A DNA stretch of 64,000 bases from Nilaparvata lugens (lineage: Eukaryota; Arthropoda; Insecta; Hemiptera; Delphacidae): positions 58,937,441 through 59,001,440 of the forward strand of contig NC_052508.1 of assembly GCF_014356525.2 (NCBI RefSeq), given 5' to 3'. The notes beneath the pieces were generated by a model, which saw only the letters and a program-made list of their open reading frames with translations, was not told where the DNA came from and made no database searches. Below are positions 1 to 10,830 of the stretch, piece by piece. The first letter of the stretch is position 1. The number at the start of each line of letters is the position of its first letter. Position numbers and translations under genes: made by a program.

Positions 1-395
1 AGTCATAGTAGAGTAGTATTTTCAAATTGAGTAGGATTCCCAATCACACTCACCTTGGAATCACTTTTTTTATGAGATACTAAGCCGTTCTCAGACTTTT
101 TTTCTCTATTTTCTGCTTTGAATAGTATTGATTAATAATGTGAAAATCTTTGAAACGGTTTGAGATATCGATATGCGGTTTTCGTCATTCTTTTTCTCTT
201 GAAATTATGTATTGCATGACCACCTTCCTATTTAAAAAAACAAAGTTGCATTCAAAATGGCGGATCCAAGATGGCGTACCAGATTTTTAAAGTCATAGTA
301 AAGTAGTATTTTCAAATTGAGTAGGATCTCCAATCACACCCACCGTTAAATTACCTTTGTGTATGAGATATTAAGCCGTTCTCGGACTTTTCACC
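1..395. repeat. Direct repeat pair, period 290 bp
   Basis: The segment at 1-105 recurs at 291-392 with about ten differences (both start agtcatagta and include agtattttcaaattgagtag). The stretch between holds runs typical of dispersed insect repeats (aaaatggcggatccaagatgg near 257-277). No coding potential is seen from 1 to 773. The pair lies left of the last exon I can see of the minus-strand gene and may be inside one of its introns. Confidence 0.7.
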
Positions 396-773
396 CACCC
401 TTCACCCATCACCTGCAGTATATACAGGATAACCTGCACATATGTTATGAATTGGTTTTTCAAGACTTTTCCACACAACCACTTGGGTATTGAAATGTTG
501 TAATTGAAACTTGATGAAATTATTCAAAGGTTTTTGAACAAATAATGTATTGGAAATTGGTTTCTTTTTGAGTGTCGTACTCTGTTGCAAGTCTATAGAA
601 ATGTTTCCTAATAACTTTGCAATAATTTTACTGAACTTTTGTAAGTGTAACGCATTTATGAATGTAATCCATGTTGTTCTACTAGAGCGTGTACTGTATA
701 CTGTAAATGTGCACGTTGATGATTTGGAAAACTACAAAAACTGACATGAACAAGTTCGAAATTCAAAACTTAC

Positions 774-968
774 ACAAACTGCTTTTGCGTTCCGTGATTC
801 GCGGATATTCGAATCGCTGTCGCTATCTTCATCCGATGTACCCTCCGAGTCCGAGGACATCGGTGATTCGACAAATTCTTCAATTTTCTGTTCCTCAAAC
901 TGCTCTGCTTTCTGAGAATTTTGAAGTTTTCGTAATATGACTGCTTCGACTTTCGGTACATGAAGATT
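774..968 (-). CDS. Probable further exon: coiled coil and acidic tract
   Basis: 195 nt, phase 0 at both ends, acceptor ttatgttcctag, donor GTAAGT. It starts NLHVPKVEAVILRKLQNSQK, continues as a Glu/Gln-rich helix, then has an acidic Ser/Asp/Glu run (MSSDSEGTSDEDSDSDS). Its phase fits directly after the exon at 4338-4160, with the LINE at 1150-2980 inside the intron between them. It could instead belong to a separate gene to the left. Codon quality is clearly coding-like. Confidence 0.58.
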
Positions 969-3900
969 CTAGGAACATAAATATAATTTCATGTTGATAC
1001 TAGACAAGTTGAATAAAATATTAGGATGAGGATGAGGAATCATAGGTGGTGTAGACCGACATTGTAGAGCTTTGAGATGTCTAACTTTAAAAAATTCATC
1101 TTCACTCGAAAATGAAATTTAGTCCAGTCAATACAGATATAAAATGGGAGTGTGCTTGCAATAATACTACTACTTTGAGTCAAGATGGCAGTGGATGAAG
1201 TAGTAAACTCATCTTGTGGTCTCTGTAAAAAAGCTATTAAATCAAATTCGGAAGCTACTTTTTGTGATTTATTTTGTGACAAGTGGTATCACTCGAAATG
1301 TGTTGAAGTCTCAAAAGACAATTATGAGAAAATTCAAGCACTTGGTGATGTGGTTGAGTGGCATTGCTGCAGTGACTGTAATAATAGGTTATCAACAGTG
1401 AAAACCCATAGTATTGACAACATTTTATCCTTATCTAGGAAGGTAGGTGAAATGGATATTAAATTGTAGGCTATGAACTCATTCAATAATGATTTTTTTT
1501 CTGAAAATTGATAATTTACTTGAGGTTAGTTCAAGTTGAATAAAGTTCAAGAAATTCATTGACGTAAACAATGACTAACAAAAATATGTTAGTGAATCAG
1601 ACTGTTTGAATTTGAATTTACGCGCAGGCCAACACCTGTCTACCAACTCAAACAAACAAAATAGATCAACTGTTTGAAGAAAGTCGATTGTAAAGATTGA
1701 CTTATTAAACATTGGACATTCAACAATCGACACATCGACAGTGGTTGACAAGTCGACAAATCAACTGGACACATCATAAACTGCAGCTGTCAATCAGAAT
1801 GAAAGTGATAGTAAAAACAAGTATCATTCGGACGTACTTTCAGTTGTTGAAGACAAATCTGCTTCTGACTCACATAAACAATGCTCTCGGACATTGAATA
1901 AATATCTTGACAAAGGGGACTTTCCATATCATCATTCTTCCTTCCCTGCTTTACCTAACTTTATTGTAAATGAGGAAAATCTGAATGAAACTGGCCTCAA
2001 TCGGTGTGATGGTTTTAAGGATGTCATAAATAAACGTAAGCGGAAAAATTATGCAAAAGCGGTTGGTTCGTCAGCTAAACCGACTAAATTATTGCAGGAT
2101 GGCAAAGAAACGAAAACTAAGCGCATGAATATCGACAAGGGACTTCGTAAGGTAGTGATTGGTGCTGGAAGTAACAGTACTATTTTGACTGGAACTAAGA
2201 GGACCTGGTTTCATCTGGGTAAAATACAGAGTAGAACAACTGTTGATGCAGTCAAGGGATTTGTGCATAACACTTTTGCTGATACAAAAACTGTGTTGTT
2301 GAAAAATTGGAGACAAAGGGTTCAAGTGAAAAATTGGAGACAAAGGGATCAAGTGACAGCTTCAAGATTGGTATTGACTTTGAAAAGAGGAAATCTTTCC
2401 TGGATGGTGAACTTTGGCATCGAAATGTGACAATTAAACGTTTTTTATTCAGGAGAACCTTGGGGCAGCTAATCACATAGCTTCTGACCCAATTAGGAAC
2501 ACAAGTACCAGTAAAGGCCCTGTGGCATCTGAGATTAATTTCAAAATTCTCTTTAGCATTGTGCAGTGTCCCAATTTGGCAAATAAACTTGATATTGAAT
2601 TGGCAATATGTGGGGTTAATTACAAGATATTATGCCTTGGGGAGCACTGGCTATGTGATGATCAACTGAAAATGGTAAATTTTGATGACTATCTACTGGT
2701 TAGTTCTTTCAGTGAATCACCCATTTAGCTATCTTTGTATCCAAGGATGTACTTGGCCAACAGCAAGGAATCTGGATTTGAATATCTATCACCATTGTAA
2801 GGAGCTTGATTTTAAGTGTGCTTGTTTTTCTGACGAACCAATTGCTACAATTAGCTTACAAGATAATAAAGATCATTTATTTATTAATTTATATATTGTA
2901 GATCTGATTTTTAAATATATTATTTGGATACATGGAAGAAGTCCAGAACCAATTTCTTCATGCGAAATTTCCTTGTGCTAGATACAGAGTGGCCCAAAAA
3001 CCTCGTATTTTCGGTTCATTTTCCAGTTTTCAGCTATTTCCGCCAAATCCAGTAATCGGACTGAAAAATTTGCTCACGCCTTTTTTTAGATTATAAAATT
3101 CTGAATAAATAGAGATCATTCAGAACTGTCTATCTCCAGTAGTATGGAGTTATCATTTTTCAAAAATTAGTAAAATTTCAAGAAAAAATCAACTTTGATG
3201 AATTTTAGTTTTTGATCAACAATATATTCCTATTGTTACCATTTAGATGTAAAATTCGAAACCCCTCTGGGCGTAATTTTGTGCTCTACAATCTGAGACC
3301 AGGTAGAGCGGTCTACTTCATACAAACACCCAACTTTTAGCTTCAACCATCATTACCAAAAAAACTGTCATCACAGTGATATTTCGCACGATGATATAAG
3401 GTCATGAGATTATGTTCTATGAGAATCACCAGTTAGATTTACTTCATTTCAGTATTTCCTAGAGGGGAGGCGCACATAAGGACAAAATCCTCAAGGATTA
3501 GAATTTCAAACACACATTTACAAACACCTAACTTTTAGCTTTAACCATCATCACCAAAAAAATTGTCATCACAGTGATATTTCGCTCGATGATATAAGGT
3601 CATGAGATTATGTTCTATGAGAATCACCAGTTAGATTTACTTCATTTCAGTATTTCCTAGAGGGGAGGCGCACATAAGGACAAAATCCTCAAGGATTGGA
3701 ATTTCAAACACTCATAACTTCTGTCACAATGCTCGCATCGCATCGTACTACACTTCATTCTTCTCAGCTCGACAAGGCGGTTCAAAAGCATGCATCATAA
3801 GTCAAATTCGGTCGAAAAATGTCAAATTAATTTGAATAATATATTATAATAATATAAATGATATATATTGCAAGCACCAATGTTATAGTGACTGGACTCA

Positions 3901-6900
3901 TTGGCAGTTTGGTGCATACATGGGGGGGGGTTTCATAGTAAGTGATACTTTTTCAAGTTACTCAAGTCATATCTCCCACTGATTTCAATAATGATAATAG
4001 TAACAATTGATTTCGAAAGAATAAACTAACAATATGAGGAAATAAATTACTTGTTTCCTCTTATAAGGAAGACCGTATTTTGGAGTGAATTGATAATGGT
4101 GAAAACCCCGTATTTCAAAGTAAAATAATAATGGAGAAATCAATAGTTATTTTACTCACAATATGTCCAATTTCATCAAGTGTTACTTTTCCGTTGTCCA
4201 CTAGGTAGCTGACGGCTTTCTTTGAAGCAAATAAACATGCTCCTTCTTCCGTAAGGGATGCACTCTCAGTTAAAAATAAATTCCCCGTAGAGGATGACAA
4301 CGCTAATGAGCAGACAAATCCCTTCATGGACACAGCTTCTGAAAAGTGAATCATATTAAACTATGACTAATCAATGAATAAATCAAACAAATTCAAAGTG
4401 AGAGAAAGCTTAAATTTGAACGAGGGTTCAAAAGAGATTCATCAATTAAAAATTAGAATGTAATTTTTGTTTTGAGTTTTGTTTGAATTGTTTGAGAATT
4501 TCAAGTTTCCCAAGTTTTAATTAATAGTCTAATGAACATCAAAGCGTTCAAGAAGCGACAGAAAATTGATAAACTGGAATAATCCATAACAAATTGAAAA
4601 ATAAAAAGTTCAACCATCCACCAGATGATAGAAAGGTTTGAATAAGTAGGGGATTCGCATAGTTATCACTTTATTATTCTTGATATATAATTTTAAATTC
4701 TTTGTCCTAAATAAACCTGACAAGTTTTGTAACTATACTATAGTATGGTAATGTATGTTTTTATAACATATTTGCAAGAGTTTTTTTTTTATCAAAAGAG
4801 TTGTGAGATTTTTGACCAAGGAGATGAGATATAAGATCATGGATGAAATCACCAAGGCTTGATGATAAGTTGAAATATCCGAGAATGAGATGAACTCGTA
4901 GACAAAAATTAGTTTTTTGCAATAATTTCTATCTAGAATTATGAAAACTACAAAATTCAGTTTTCTTCAGTTTAAAAATAAGGCAACACCAATGTTAATG
5001 TAACGTTGAAAGGCCAGAATATCAATTTCGACATGAGTTGACCGGATTTGTGCAAAGGAAATGTACGGTGTTTCTGTCTAGGGTGAATTAGTTTCATTTC
5101 TTCTGTTTAATCAATTCGTCAATTGAACCATGCATCTAGTTAGCTAGATCAGTTTTGAGTCACATACGTTTCATTGAATAATTTTTAAGAAATAATACTT
5201 AACACAAAAATGAAGTCTTACTTATGTAAGCACATTCGGAAAGTGCGACTACGTTATTCCTGTCACACCAATTACGGAGAAAAGATGTTGCATCCTTGAA
5301 AGATGAATAATTACAGTCTCCTCCATTTAACACGATGTTTTGCATGTTTTCTGTGACAATCTTCTCGTTTTCTTGTGAGTCTAGATTTTGAGACTTTTCT
5401 GGTCGGACGGCAGAAGAAGAACTCTCCTGTAAAACAAGAATAATCAATTTCTGAATGGCCTATTCTAACTACTCCTCTTAAAATTGTATTCGAGATAGAA
5501 ACAATATATTGGAATTGAGAATAGTAATATGTATTTGGGGAAATGTCGAATGTAAATGAGAACAGTTGATTGAATTTGATAAATTATCACTCGTAACTAA
5601 GAATAATGAGAATTGTATTTGAGAAAGTGTCATTTCTGAGATAATGTGATTAATGATTGAGAAGATGTCAGTTGTAATTCAGAAATCAAATTAATAAGCT
5701 GCGTTTACACCGGAGTTAATAACACGAGTTATTAACAAAATATTATCAACTTGACTGAATCGACAACAATTTCTCTTGACAAAAGTTAATAACTCGTGTT
5801 TTTAACAGAAAATTACTTGTTATTAACAAGATTTATGTTATCCATCGAGAGTCGGTAAGGATCAAAGGAAGTGTGTTATGCTATTAACAAATGTTAGTAA
5901 CAAAAGTTAATAGCCTCTTTTAGCGCATTAACTTTTGTTAGTAACAGGTTCCTATCTTCCCAACAACCCCCTCGCCCAGCATTCTGCAACACAGAGCGCG
6001 CTAGTGTTCCCTACCCAAAGTCAAGGTCTATAAATACAGGTCATGACACTCGTGTTCCTTATGGAGCGGCCATTTTATGGGGTCTTTATGGCGGTACATT
6101 TGAAAATCCAATCTAATTCAATTTGCTCGTAACAAAATTATGCATTTTAAAAACAATATTCTAGTTCAAATAATATGTGAATTCAGGTTTTCAATTTTTT
6201 AATAATGAAATTTCAATAATAAATACTTCAATTATTCATTTATTTATTATTAAAAATTGTTCTTATTCTTGTATCTTAAGGATTATGATTCATAAGGCAT
6301 TGGGACAAGACAGAAATATGCGAGGCCAACTTCAAAAAGATTTTTAAGTTCCCAATCAATTAAATCTAAAAATCAACATTTCAGTTACTAGTTGGAATCA
6401 AAATGTTATTATTGTCTGAACAATTTATTTTACAATTCAAAACCAAGCAATATTCCTTGAACAATATAACAAAATAACACAAATCATGTTGTTCAATCTA
6501 TAATGATAACAGCTGATAAATTTGAAAATTGGTGAACTAGAACCCCATAAAATGGCGATTGCATCACGTGATTGTGTCATGACCTGTATTTATAGACCTT
6601 GTCCCTACCAACTATAGCAGCTGACGAAACACGTGACAAAGTTATCAACTTTTGTTGATAACAAAACTAGCAGCCAAAAGAAAATGTTATAAACATTAAT
6701 GTTAGTAATACAAAACAAATACAGTTAATAACAAAAATGTTAAAATGTGAAAAACGAATCAGCACATCATCAGAAAAAATAAGGATACCTTGAGTTACTT
6801 CTCTTTCTAATTAAGTCAAGATCACAACAATGAGGAACTATGATTGAATACTGAACTGAAGCTCTCACTCAACAAAATGGCCAGATTGATTATGTCATTT

Positions 6901-9900
6901 TTCAACAAGTCTACTGAAGATTGTGGCAACGTCTTGGGGAAAGAGATTATTTAATGATAAACAACTCGAGACTGATAGAGTAATCTCATTCTAAATCATC
7001 ATCAGTCACGCTCATCAGAAAAAAGCTTCTTAACGACAATTGTCTATTCAGAGTGAGATAAGGGGTTGAAAACAATAGTAATGATAGATACAAGATAAGC
7101 AATAATATTATGAAATGCTGGGGAAAGAAAATTAATTATAAGCAGAGATAATCAAATTTGTAAATTACCTGTGATTCCATGACATTGTTAGCGCTCTCTC
7201 TGTCTTTTTCTGGGAAGGTCTCCAAGGTAATCGATTTTGAAGACCTTGTTTCAACAAGTTTGTCAATATGGTTCTGCTCTAATTTTCCATTTTCATTACG
7301 ATTTATCATTGATTTTCCACAATCCACCTGCAGAAAATTAATAATTGCAAACCTGATTATCAGAAAATGAATAGATTCAACTGTTAGCTTATATTAACTA
7401 TATATAAATTGAACAACTCAGAAGGAAAAGGACGGTCTACAAAAACGAGGGTTATCAATGAGGTAGAATTTCAATTAATAATAATTGTGTATCTTGAATT
7501 TATGAATTAATTTCTAAATAAACTTATTCGGATTTTGTGAATTTGAGACCTCAATTCATAATTACTGGAAACATAACTACACTTGGGAGCACACAGTTTT
7601 TGCAGAAACTTTTCGTAGAATAGCAACATAACATGTAGAATATTTATGAATTTGTTCGTAGCCCGTAAGTCTGGAATTTTCATGTCAACAATGACGTTTT
7701 CATTAACATCAGATTTGGAAGATTTTTGACGAAGAGGTGTCGGATCTCTTGATTGCATTAGGCCTAGGCCTACTTTGTGACTATGCTCACCAATGGAACC
7801 CGCATTCGAGCCCTTTAAAAATCAATCAACATAATGGTGAAATTGGAGCAATAAATACGTAAGTGTGTAGTACAATTGAGGCACTTAGAACCAGAGGGAT
7901 GTAAGTGACATTTTCTAATAATATGAGTTAAATAGCAAAATGCGAAGATGAAACATATATTTATTTGGTGGCAAAAGGATTTAAGTGAACTAAGTAACAG
8001 ATGCTGCATTCTGGTGGAGAAAAAAAATACTACTCACAGAAATGGCCCATCAGCTGAGTGGAAGAAGGATGCAAGCATGCTTACATCTCTTTGGTTCCAA
8101 GCAAACCCACGTTCAGCTGATATTATTGTTGCTTCAAGTTGACTTTTTACGTTTTTTTAATATTTTTTGACTTAATTGAAGTTTAATCTCTAGTATTTGT
8201 ATTTCGTTTTCAATTTTTCATCTTTTTTGACATAATTACAGTTTTTTTATTCTAATTAAGATTTTTTATAACCAACCCATAATAGTCTTGTCTTTCAAAG
8301 CAAAAGGGGTGTAAGTTACAACTTGGAAGAAAAAAGATGTAAGTGCATGTAAGTTTTTTTTTAAATCATTATTATAAAAACAAAAAAATTGCCAAACAAA
8401 TATTAATTACTGTAAGAAATAGAGGAAAAGTTTGTAATTATCTACCTAATTTTACTTAATTTTTCTCATTATTATGGAATTTTATATTAGGCTTCAACTT
8501 TACAGGCTTTTTTCTCAAAACTTGGTTTGGATCACTTACATCCCTTTGGTTCTTACATCCTCAATTATGTTGTATAATATAACGTAATAGGAAGTGTTCA
8601 CATCACAGAAAAACCTGAGAAATAATCTCTTCCAAATGAAAGCTTTACAATATTTGACGAAATCATATTTCTCCATGTCTATCTATTGTAAACGGCATTA
8701 CAAATTCAATATTTTTCGTAAATCACATTACAGTGTACAGTACATACTACGATTGCAACGCAAGATGAAGAAGACTACTTACAGATTTTTCTTGATTCAG
8801 ACTAGAATTTGCCACTGGATTTGATCGGTTTTTATTATTTGTCGAGGCAAACATAAATTTTTGGAGGTTGTCAAGAACGTCTGAATCATACTCCGGCAAA
8901 TCAAGATCCTGTAAAGAAAATATTTTATGATGTGCATGAACATAGATGCTACTCCATAAAACATCAAAATTGGTATTAATAATGCAGCAAGTCACTATGA
9001 AAATACACTTACTAAGAAAGAGCTTCTCAAACATCATATTAGTCTCAATCTCATATACATAGGCTAACATATTAGTGAAAAAATTTGTTTTTCACAGTAT
9101 TCAAAATATAGGCTACATTTCAATAAATAGAAAACTTGTAATTCCCACAAAATTGTTGAACCAGTTTAATAATTTATCAATAATTGAACCAGGACAGACA
9201 AATGAAGACAATTGTAAGAAATCCAGTATACTGATTTCATCACTTACAATGCTTTTGACATCCTCAGAAGTTATCAGATTTGCTTTCAACAGATATTTAA
9301 CAGCTTTAACCGACGCCAGTCTAGTGGCGATTTCTTTGACAGTGGCTGATGCATCGGTGATAAATACTTTGCCAACAATTGGCGATTCCAAAGCTACCAC
9401 ACAGAAAATCACGGATGGGTTCACAGAGCCTGCAAAACAAATACAAATTAGAATAAACGATTTCCTCAAATTTGTAACTTACTTGAATTCGGCAGCAAAC
9501 TATTAGTAAATTGAATAATTAATTAAATTCTTATTTGAGCGAAAGCAGTATTAATTAGATAATATTGGATCTAATTATTCTCTGAAAAATTGAATGTAAA
9601 TGCCAAATGCAATAAGTGCTAATACAAAAAAAAACAACTAAGAAATTAATAATATTCGTTCTTGTTACTTCCACACCAATCATAATACAGTGTATGGCAC
9701 CAAGTATTAAAGTGATAACTAATAAATATGTTGCGTCGAAATATGTCTTATTGGACGTAGACCATTTTAAATATTATCTATCAAAGCTATTCACATAACT
9801 GAATAGTCTATTGAAGTCACTCGTAAGGGTTCAAGGGTGATGAGCTTGCAGAAGTGAGTTGGTATCAAATTAATCCAATTTCCTTTACATATCAAAATCA

Positions 9901-10830
9901 CTTCAAAAAAGAATAAAATTGTTTGATCTGAGATTACTTACTTGACAAGAGATAGTCGTATGTGATGACTGCATCATTCGTTTCACTCCAAAAAGTGAGA
10001 AAGGATTCAGCATTTGTTAAGTCATATTTTTGTATTTTTTTCTCAATTGAATTCAGCAGCTTGTTATGTATGGTAACATAATCAGCAGTTATTCCATCGT
10101 TTGGAGGACTTTCCTGAGGATTAACAAAGAAAGTATTGTATTCAAATGAAATTCACATATATTTTCTTGAGTTTTGATAGGAAGAATAAGAAGTTTCAAT
10201 TGAAAGCGGTAGGAATACAATAATTGGCTACCTCATTTAATCTACTCTAACATAATTTAATTCAACAGGAGTATCTATGAATGATTTGTGAGTTTGTCAT
10301 GTTATGCAATAGGCTTTCGATAATATGTTTCTTCACTAAAAACACGTTTTATTTTAAATTGAGGATACAATAACTTGGTAAGATGGATGTAAAAATGATT
10401 GACCTCCAAGAACAGCAAAATTGAGAGTGATTTCAAAATTGTTAATCAAGTGAAAGAGAGTAGCATGTATATGTTAAACCAATACAGTAGGCTATTTATT
10501 TATTTGATTGAAGAAAATGAACCCACTTAATTAACTGCATATATAAAATAAAATTATTCAAGTCCATGACTCAATAAAAATAAAGCCATACCTAAAAATA
10601 AAAGTTTTTACCAGAACTCTTACTCTCCTAAGTGAATCTAAGTCCTTCTTTCTAGTGGGTATTATTTAGGAATCTTCAATAGAATAGAAAATATTTCAAA
10701 ACTAGAAACAAGAACATAACAATTACATGTCATATACAATGACATACTTTTAATATCGCAATTAACGTTTCTGCAAGACTCTATCTTTGAAATAAAGTTG
10801 CGACCGTCAATTTACCTGAGCATTGGACAT
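774..10830 (-). CDS. Unrecognised multi-exon gene with repeated dsRBD-like modules
   Basis: I do not recognise this gene by name. Coding exons, 5' to 3' on the minus strand, are 10830-10816, 10113-9942, 9429-9248, 8908-8783, 7812-7566 (donor uncertain), 7327-7169, 5426-5222, 4338-4160 and probably 968-774. All have GT-AG borders and, apart from the join after 7566, their phases fit. An in-frame stop lies upstream of the ATG. Two exon pairs (10113/9429 and 5426/4338) encode the same roughly 80-residue module: a helix like SFLxxW, a beta stretch like FVCSLAL or IFCVVAL, then KAVxYL with a hydrophobic tail. That order resembles a double-stranded-RNA-binding domain, closest to the first one in DHX9/maleless, but basic RNA-contact residues are weak. 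Linkers are Ser/Asn/Glu-rich. A role in RNA binding is inference. The 3' end may lie outside the window. Confidence 0.72.
1150..2980 (+). mobile_element. LINE, 5' half: ORF1 with PHD-like finger and start of endonuclease
   Basis: Three plus-strand pieces occur in LINE order. 1185-1469 encodes a PHD-like zinc finger (CGLC, then CDLFCDKWYHSKC, then WHCCSDC), typical of ORF1 in insect jockey/CR1-like LINEs. 1894-2430 encodes a basic region with KRTWFHLGKIQSRTTVDAV, matching the ORF1 middle region. About 2540-2900 encodes the start of an AP endonuclease (YKILCLGEHWLCDDQLKMVN), with a frameshift near 2700. No catalytic endonuclease core or reverse transcriptase follows. It is odd that the 5' end is kept and the 3' end lost. 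The element opposes the host gene and lies in its intron. Confidence 0.8.
1185..1469 (+). pseudogene. LINE ORF1 fragment, PHD-like zinc finger
   Basis: 94 residues. Zinc ligands are visible as C-x2-C, C-x3-C, a W-x-H-x3-C block and a final C-x2-C after W-H-C. The frame stops at 1467-1469, so ORF1 is broken before the KRTWFHLG part at 1894-2430. In LINEs this finger is thought to help nucleic-acid or protein binding of the ORF1 particle. Confidence 0.75.
2990..3720. repeat. Dispersed repeat with internal 198-bp tandem duplication
   Basis: Starting at acagagtggcccaaaaacct (about 2982), the region has no coding frame. Inside it, the block beginning aacttttagctt at 3332 recurs at 3530 with over 95 percent identity by eye, including cctagaggggaggcgcacat. 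This gives two head-to-tail copies of a 198-bp unit, 3325-3522 and 3523-3720. It lies in the intron between exons 4338-4160 and 968-774. Confidence 0.75.
4160..4338 (-). CDS. Minus-strand gene, exon 8: second half of module C
   Basis: 179 nt, phase 1 to phase 0, acceptor cacttttcag, donor GTGAGT. It encodes MKGFVCSLALSSSTGNLFLT, then SLTEEGACLFASKKAVSYLV and a VTLDEIGHI tail. Beta stretch, turn with T-G, then a helix with ASKKAV is the dsRBD order, and the lysine pair is the best trace of an RNA-binding helix. It pairs with the exon at 5426-5222. Confidence 0.8.
5222..5426 (-). CDS. Minus-strand gene, exon 7: linker plus first half of module C
   Basis: 205 nt, phase 0 to phase 1, acceptor gttttacag, donor GTAAGA. 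The N-terminal part is Ser/Glu-rich (ESSSSAVRPEKSQ). The C-terminal part, DATSFLRNWCDRNNVVALSE then CAYI, matches the end of exon 2 and breaks at the same codon phase. Its SFLxxWCxxN pattern is what suggests a dsRBD first helix. Confidence 0.78.
5697..6760. repeat. AT-rich element built of ttaataac repeats, interrupted by an hAT MITE
   Basis: From gctgcgtttacaccggagtt at about 5699 the sequence is dense in ttaataac/gttattaa in both orientations, resuming at 6640-6740 after the insertion at 6016-6601. It lies in the intron between exons 7327-7169 and 5426-5222. The right terminus matching the left is not seen, so the outer element may be truncated. Confidence 0.55.
6016..6601. mobile_element. 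hAT-like MITE, 586 bp, with 8-bp target site duplication
   Basis: The right end, read inward, is CAAGGTCTATAAATACAGG; the left end carries the same inverted repeat (aaggtctataaatacaggtc at 6023-6042) preceded by CAAAGT. Flanks are TCCCTACC at 6008-6015 and again at 6602-6609, an exact 8-bp duplication, the hallmark of hAT insertion. There is no coding capacity. The inside has a CACGTG-containing GC patch at the right and AT-rich sequence elsewhere. Confidence 0.8.
7169..7327 (-). CDS. Minus-strand gene, exon 6: polar linker
   Basis: A 159-nt exon, phase 0 at both ends, with acceptor ttttctgcag and donor GTAATT. It encodes a charged, low-complexity linker beginning VDCGKSMINRNENGKLEQ and ending VMESQ. 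No domain is seen. The phase symmetry would let it be skipped or duplicated without shifting frame. Confidence 0.65.
7566..7812 (-). CDS. Minus-strand gene, exon 5: linker plus orphan half-module
   Basis: Acceptor aaag at 7814-7813, phase 0. The first half is a polar linker. The last 34 residues (from ATNKFINILHVM to FLQKLCAPKCSYVS) sit where modules A and C have their first half. The end at S-A|GTAATT is phase 1, as in those modules. No partner second-half exon is found between here and 7327, and the next exon starts in phase 0, so this donor or the whole half-module may be decayed. The open frame continues to 7507. Confidence 0.45.
7873..8566. mobile_element. MITE with ~38-bp inverted ends
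   Basis: The left end (7873-7910) contains agaaccagagggatgtaagt; the right end (8529-8566) contains its near inverse, cttacatccctttggttctt. The motif gatgtaagtg occurs further inside (about 8070-8100 and 8300-8350) in both orientations. It has no coding frame and lies in the intron between exons 8908-8783 and 7812-7566. Confidence 0.65.
8783..8908 (-). CDS. Minus-strand gene, exon 4: acidic linker
   Basis: A 126-nt exon, phase 0 at both ends, with acceptor ctttacag and donor GTAAGT. It starts DLDLPEYDSDVLDNLQKF, an acidic amphipathic stretch, and then becomes Asn/Ser-rich. No domain is recognised. It links module A to the next segment. Confidence 0.68.
9248..9429 (-). CDS. Minus-strand gene, exon 3: second half of module A
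   Basis: The acceptor is ttgttttgcag and the donor GTAAGT; it runs phase 1 to phase 0 over 182 nt. It encodes a beta-rich stretch (VIFCVVALESPIVGKVFITD) then a helix with LASVKAVKYLLKANLITSED. Homologous to the exon at 4338-4160, residue for residue over most of its length. The plus-strand frame at 9075-9506 is its antisense shadow. Confidence 0.8.
9942..10113 (-). CDS. Minus-strand gene, exon 2: first half of module A
   Basis: The acceptor is ctcag and the donor GTAAGT; it runs phase 0 to phase 1 over 172 nt. The C-terminal part has NAESFLTFWSETNDAV followed by ITYDYLLS. This aligns with the end of the exon at 5426-5222 (DATSFLRNWCDRNNVV), which also ends in phase 1. Confidence 0.78.
10816..10830 (-). 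CDS. Minus-strand gene, coding exon 1 (start)
   Basis: The exon holds five codons, M-S-N-A-Q, followed by donor GTAAAT. An in-frame TAG a few codons upstream argues for this ATG. It ends in phase 0 and the next exon begins in phase 0 with E-S-P-P. Confidence 0.6.

Noticed and set aside
9075..9506. 143-codon plus-strand frame
   Set aside because: Antisense shadow of the splice-bounded minus-strand exon 9429-9248, which has homology to exon 4338-4160.
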